From contig JAAHII010000001.1 of assembly GCA_010671905.1 (NCBI GenBank), positions 5,270,001-5,334,000 on the forward strand: a DNA stretch of 64,000 bases, written 5' to 3'. Shown piece after piece: positions 63,968 to 64,000 of this stretch. The position numbers and the translations under genes are program-made. Below the pieces are notes generated by a model. That model saw only the letters and a program-made list of their open reading frames with translations. It had not been told where the DNA came from and did not search any database. The stretch is from Leptolyngbya sp. SIOISBB. Its GTDB lineage: Bacteria; Cyanobacteriota; Cyanobacteriia; Phormidesmidales; Phormidesmidaceae. The stretch's first letter is position 1; each line of letters begins with the position of its first letter.

Positions 63968-64000
63968 GATATAGCAGAGTGCGGAATGCAGAGTTCGGAA
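63968..64000 (-). repeat. Dispersed repeat family B, copy 4 (cut by window edge)
   Basis: GATATAGCAGAGTGCGGAATG then CAGAGTTCGGAA matches the inverse of the end of copy 3 (GATATAGCAGAATTCGGAA). The rest lies beyond the window. Confidence 0.7.

Overview
The window is a piece of cyanobacterial chromosome. The evidence is psbX, ndhL, a ycf66-like and a ycf37-like gene, a tRNA-Leu(UAA) split by a group I intron, the purC-omp85-lpxC-fabZ-lpxA-lpxB order, two GUN4-domain genes, a DUF3318 gene, and very many GCGATCGC (HIP1) octamers on both strands. The style (many dispersed repeats, signalling proteins with several domains) fits a Leptolyngbya-like or other filamentous lineage, but the genus cannot be fixed from the sequence alone. 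No phage, integrase, transposase or CRISPR array is visible.

Layout. 1-470: end of an rRNA operon (23S 3' end, 5S, strong terminator). 630-2768 (-): a compact operon with two GUN4-domain proteins. 3208-7839 (+): a type I secretion ABC exporter and its HlyD adaptor. 7861-11332: tRNA-Ser(GCT), a lipase-like hydrolase, an unrecognised 452-aa protein, and intron-split tRNA-Leu(UAA). 11505-13699: ndhL and a secreted, animal-type alpha-amylase. 13875-19041 (+): a complete MacA/MacB/TolC-type efflux operon. 19062-25865 (-): outer-membrane and lipid A biogenesis block with purC at its head. 26286-28664 (-): Ycf37-like TPR protein, an amino-acid-binding protein, ribosomal proteins L20 and L35. 28869-30512 (+): a UmuD'-like protein and a UmuC-type polymerase. 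30854-43870: mixed metabolic and hydrolase genes, including thrC, and a frameshifted formylglycine-enzyme-like gene. 43885-46814: epimerase and a divergent amino-acid-uptake pair. 46885-48410 (-): ycf66-like gene and psbX. 48857-63867: signalling and housekeeping genes (adenylate cyclase, dihydrouridine synthase, amidase, a membrane GTPase, two cNMP-fold proteins, CnoX-like thioredoxin, TenA, and a 1002-aa GGDEF/EAL protein), with a decayed RMD1/DUF155 gene at 57168-57983.

The most notable observations are these. A umuD gene starts exactly at the position of mature UmuD' and has lost both catalytic residues. Two families of short dispersed repeats lie only in intergenic DNA: a ~108-bp MITE-like element with inverted ends (three copies) and a ~110-bp element rich in ATTCCGA units (three copies plus one cut by the window edge). 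Two genes are broken, one by a single extra T and one by three separate lesions. A tandem GUN4 operon carries repeated helical modules. Several regulatory domains (a receiver and two cNMP folds) have lost their key residues.

All functional calls rest on motif recognition by eye; no database search was run.
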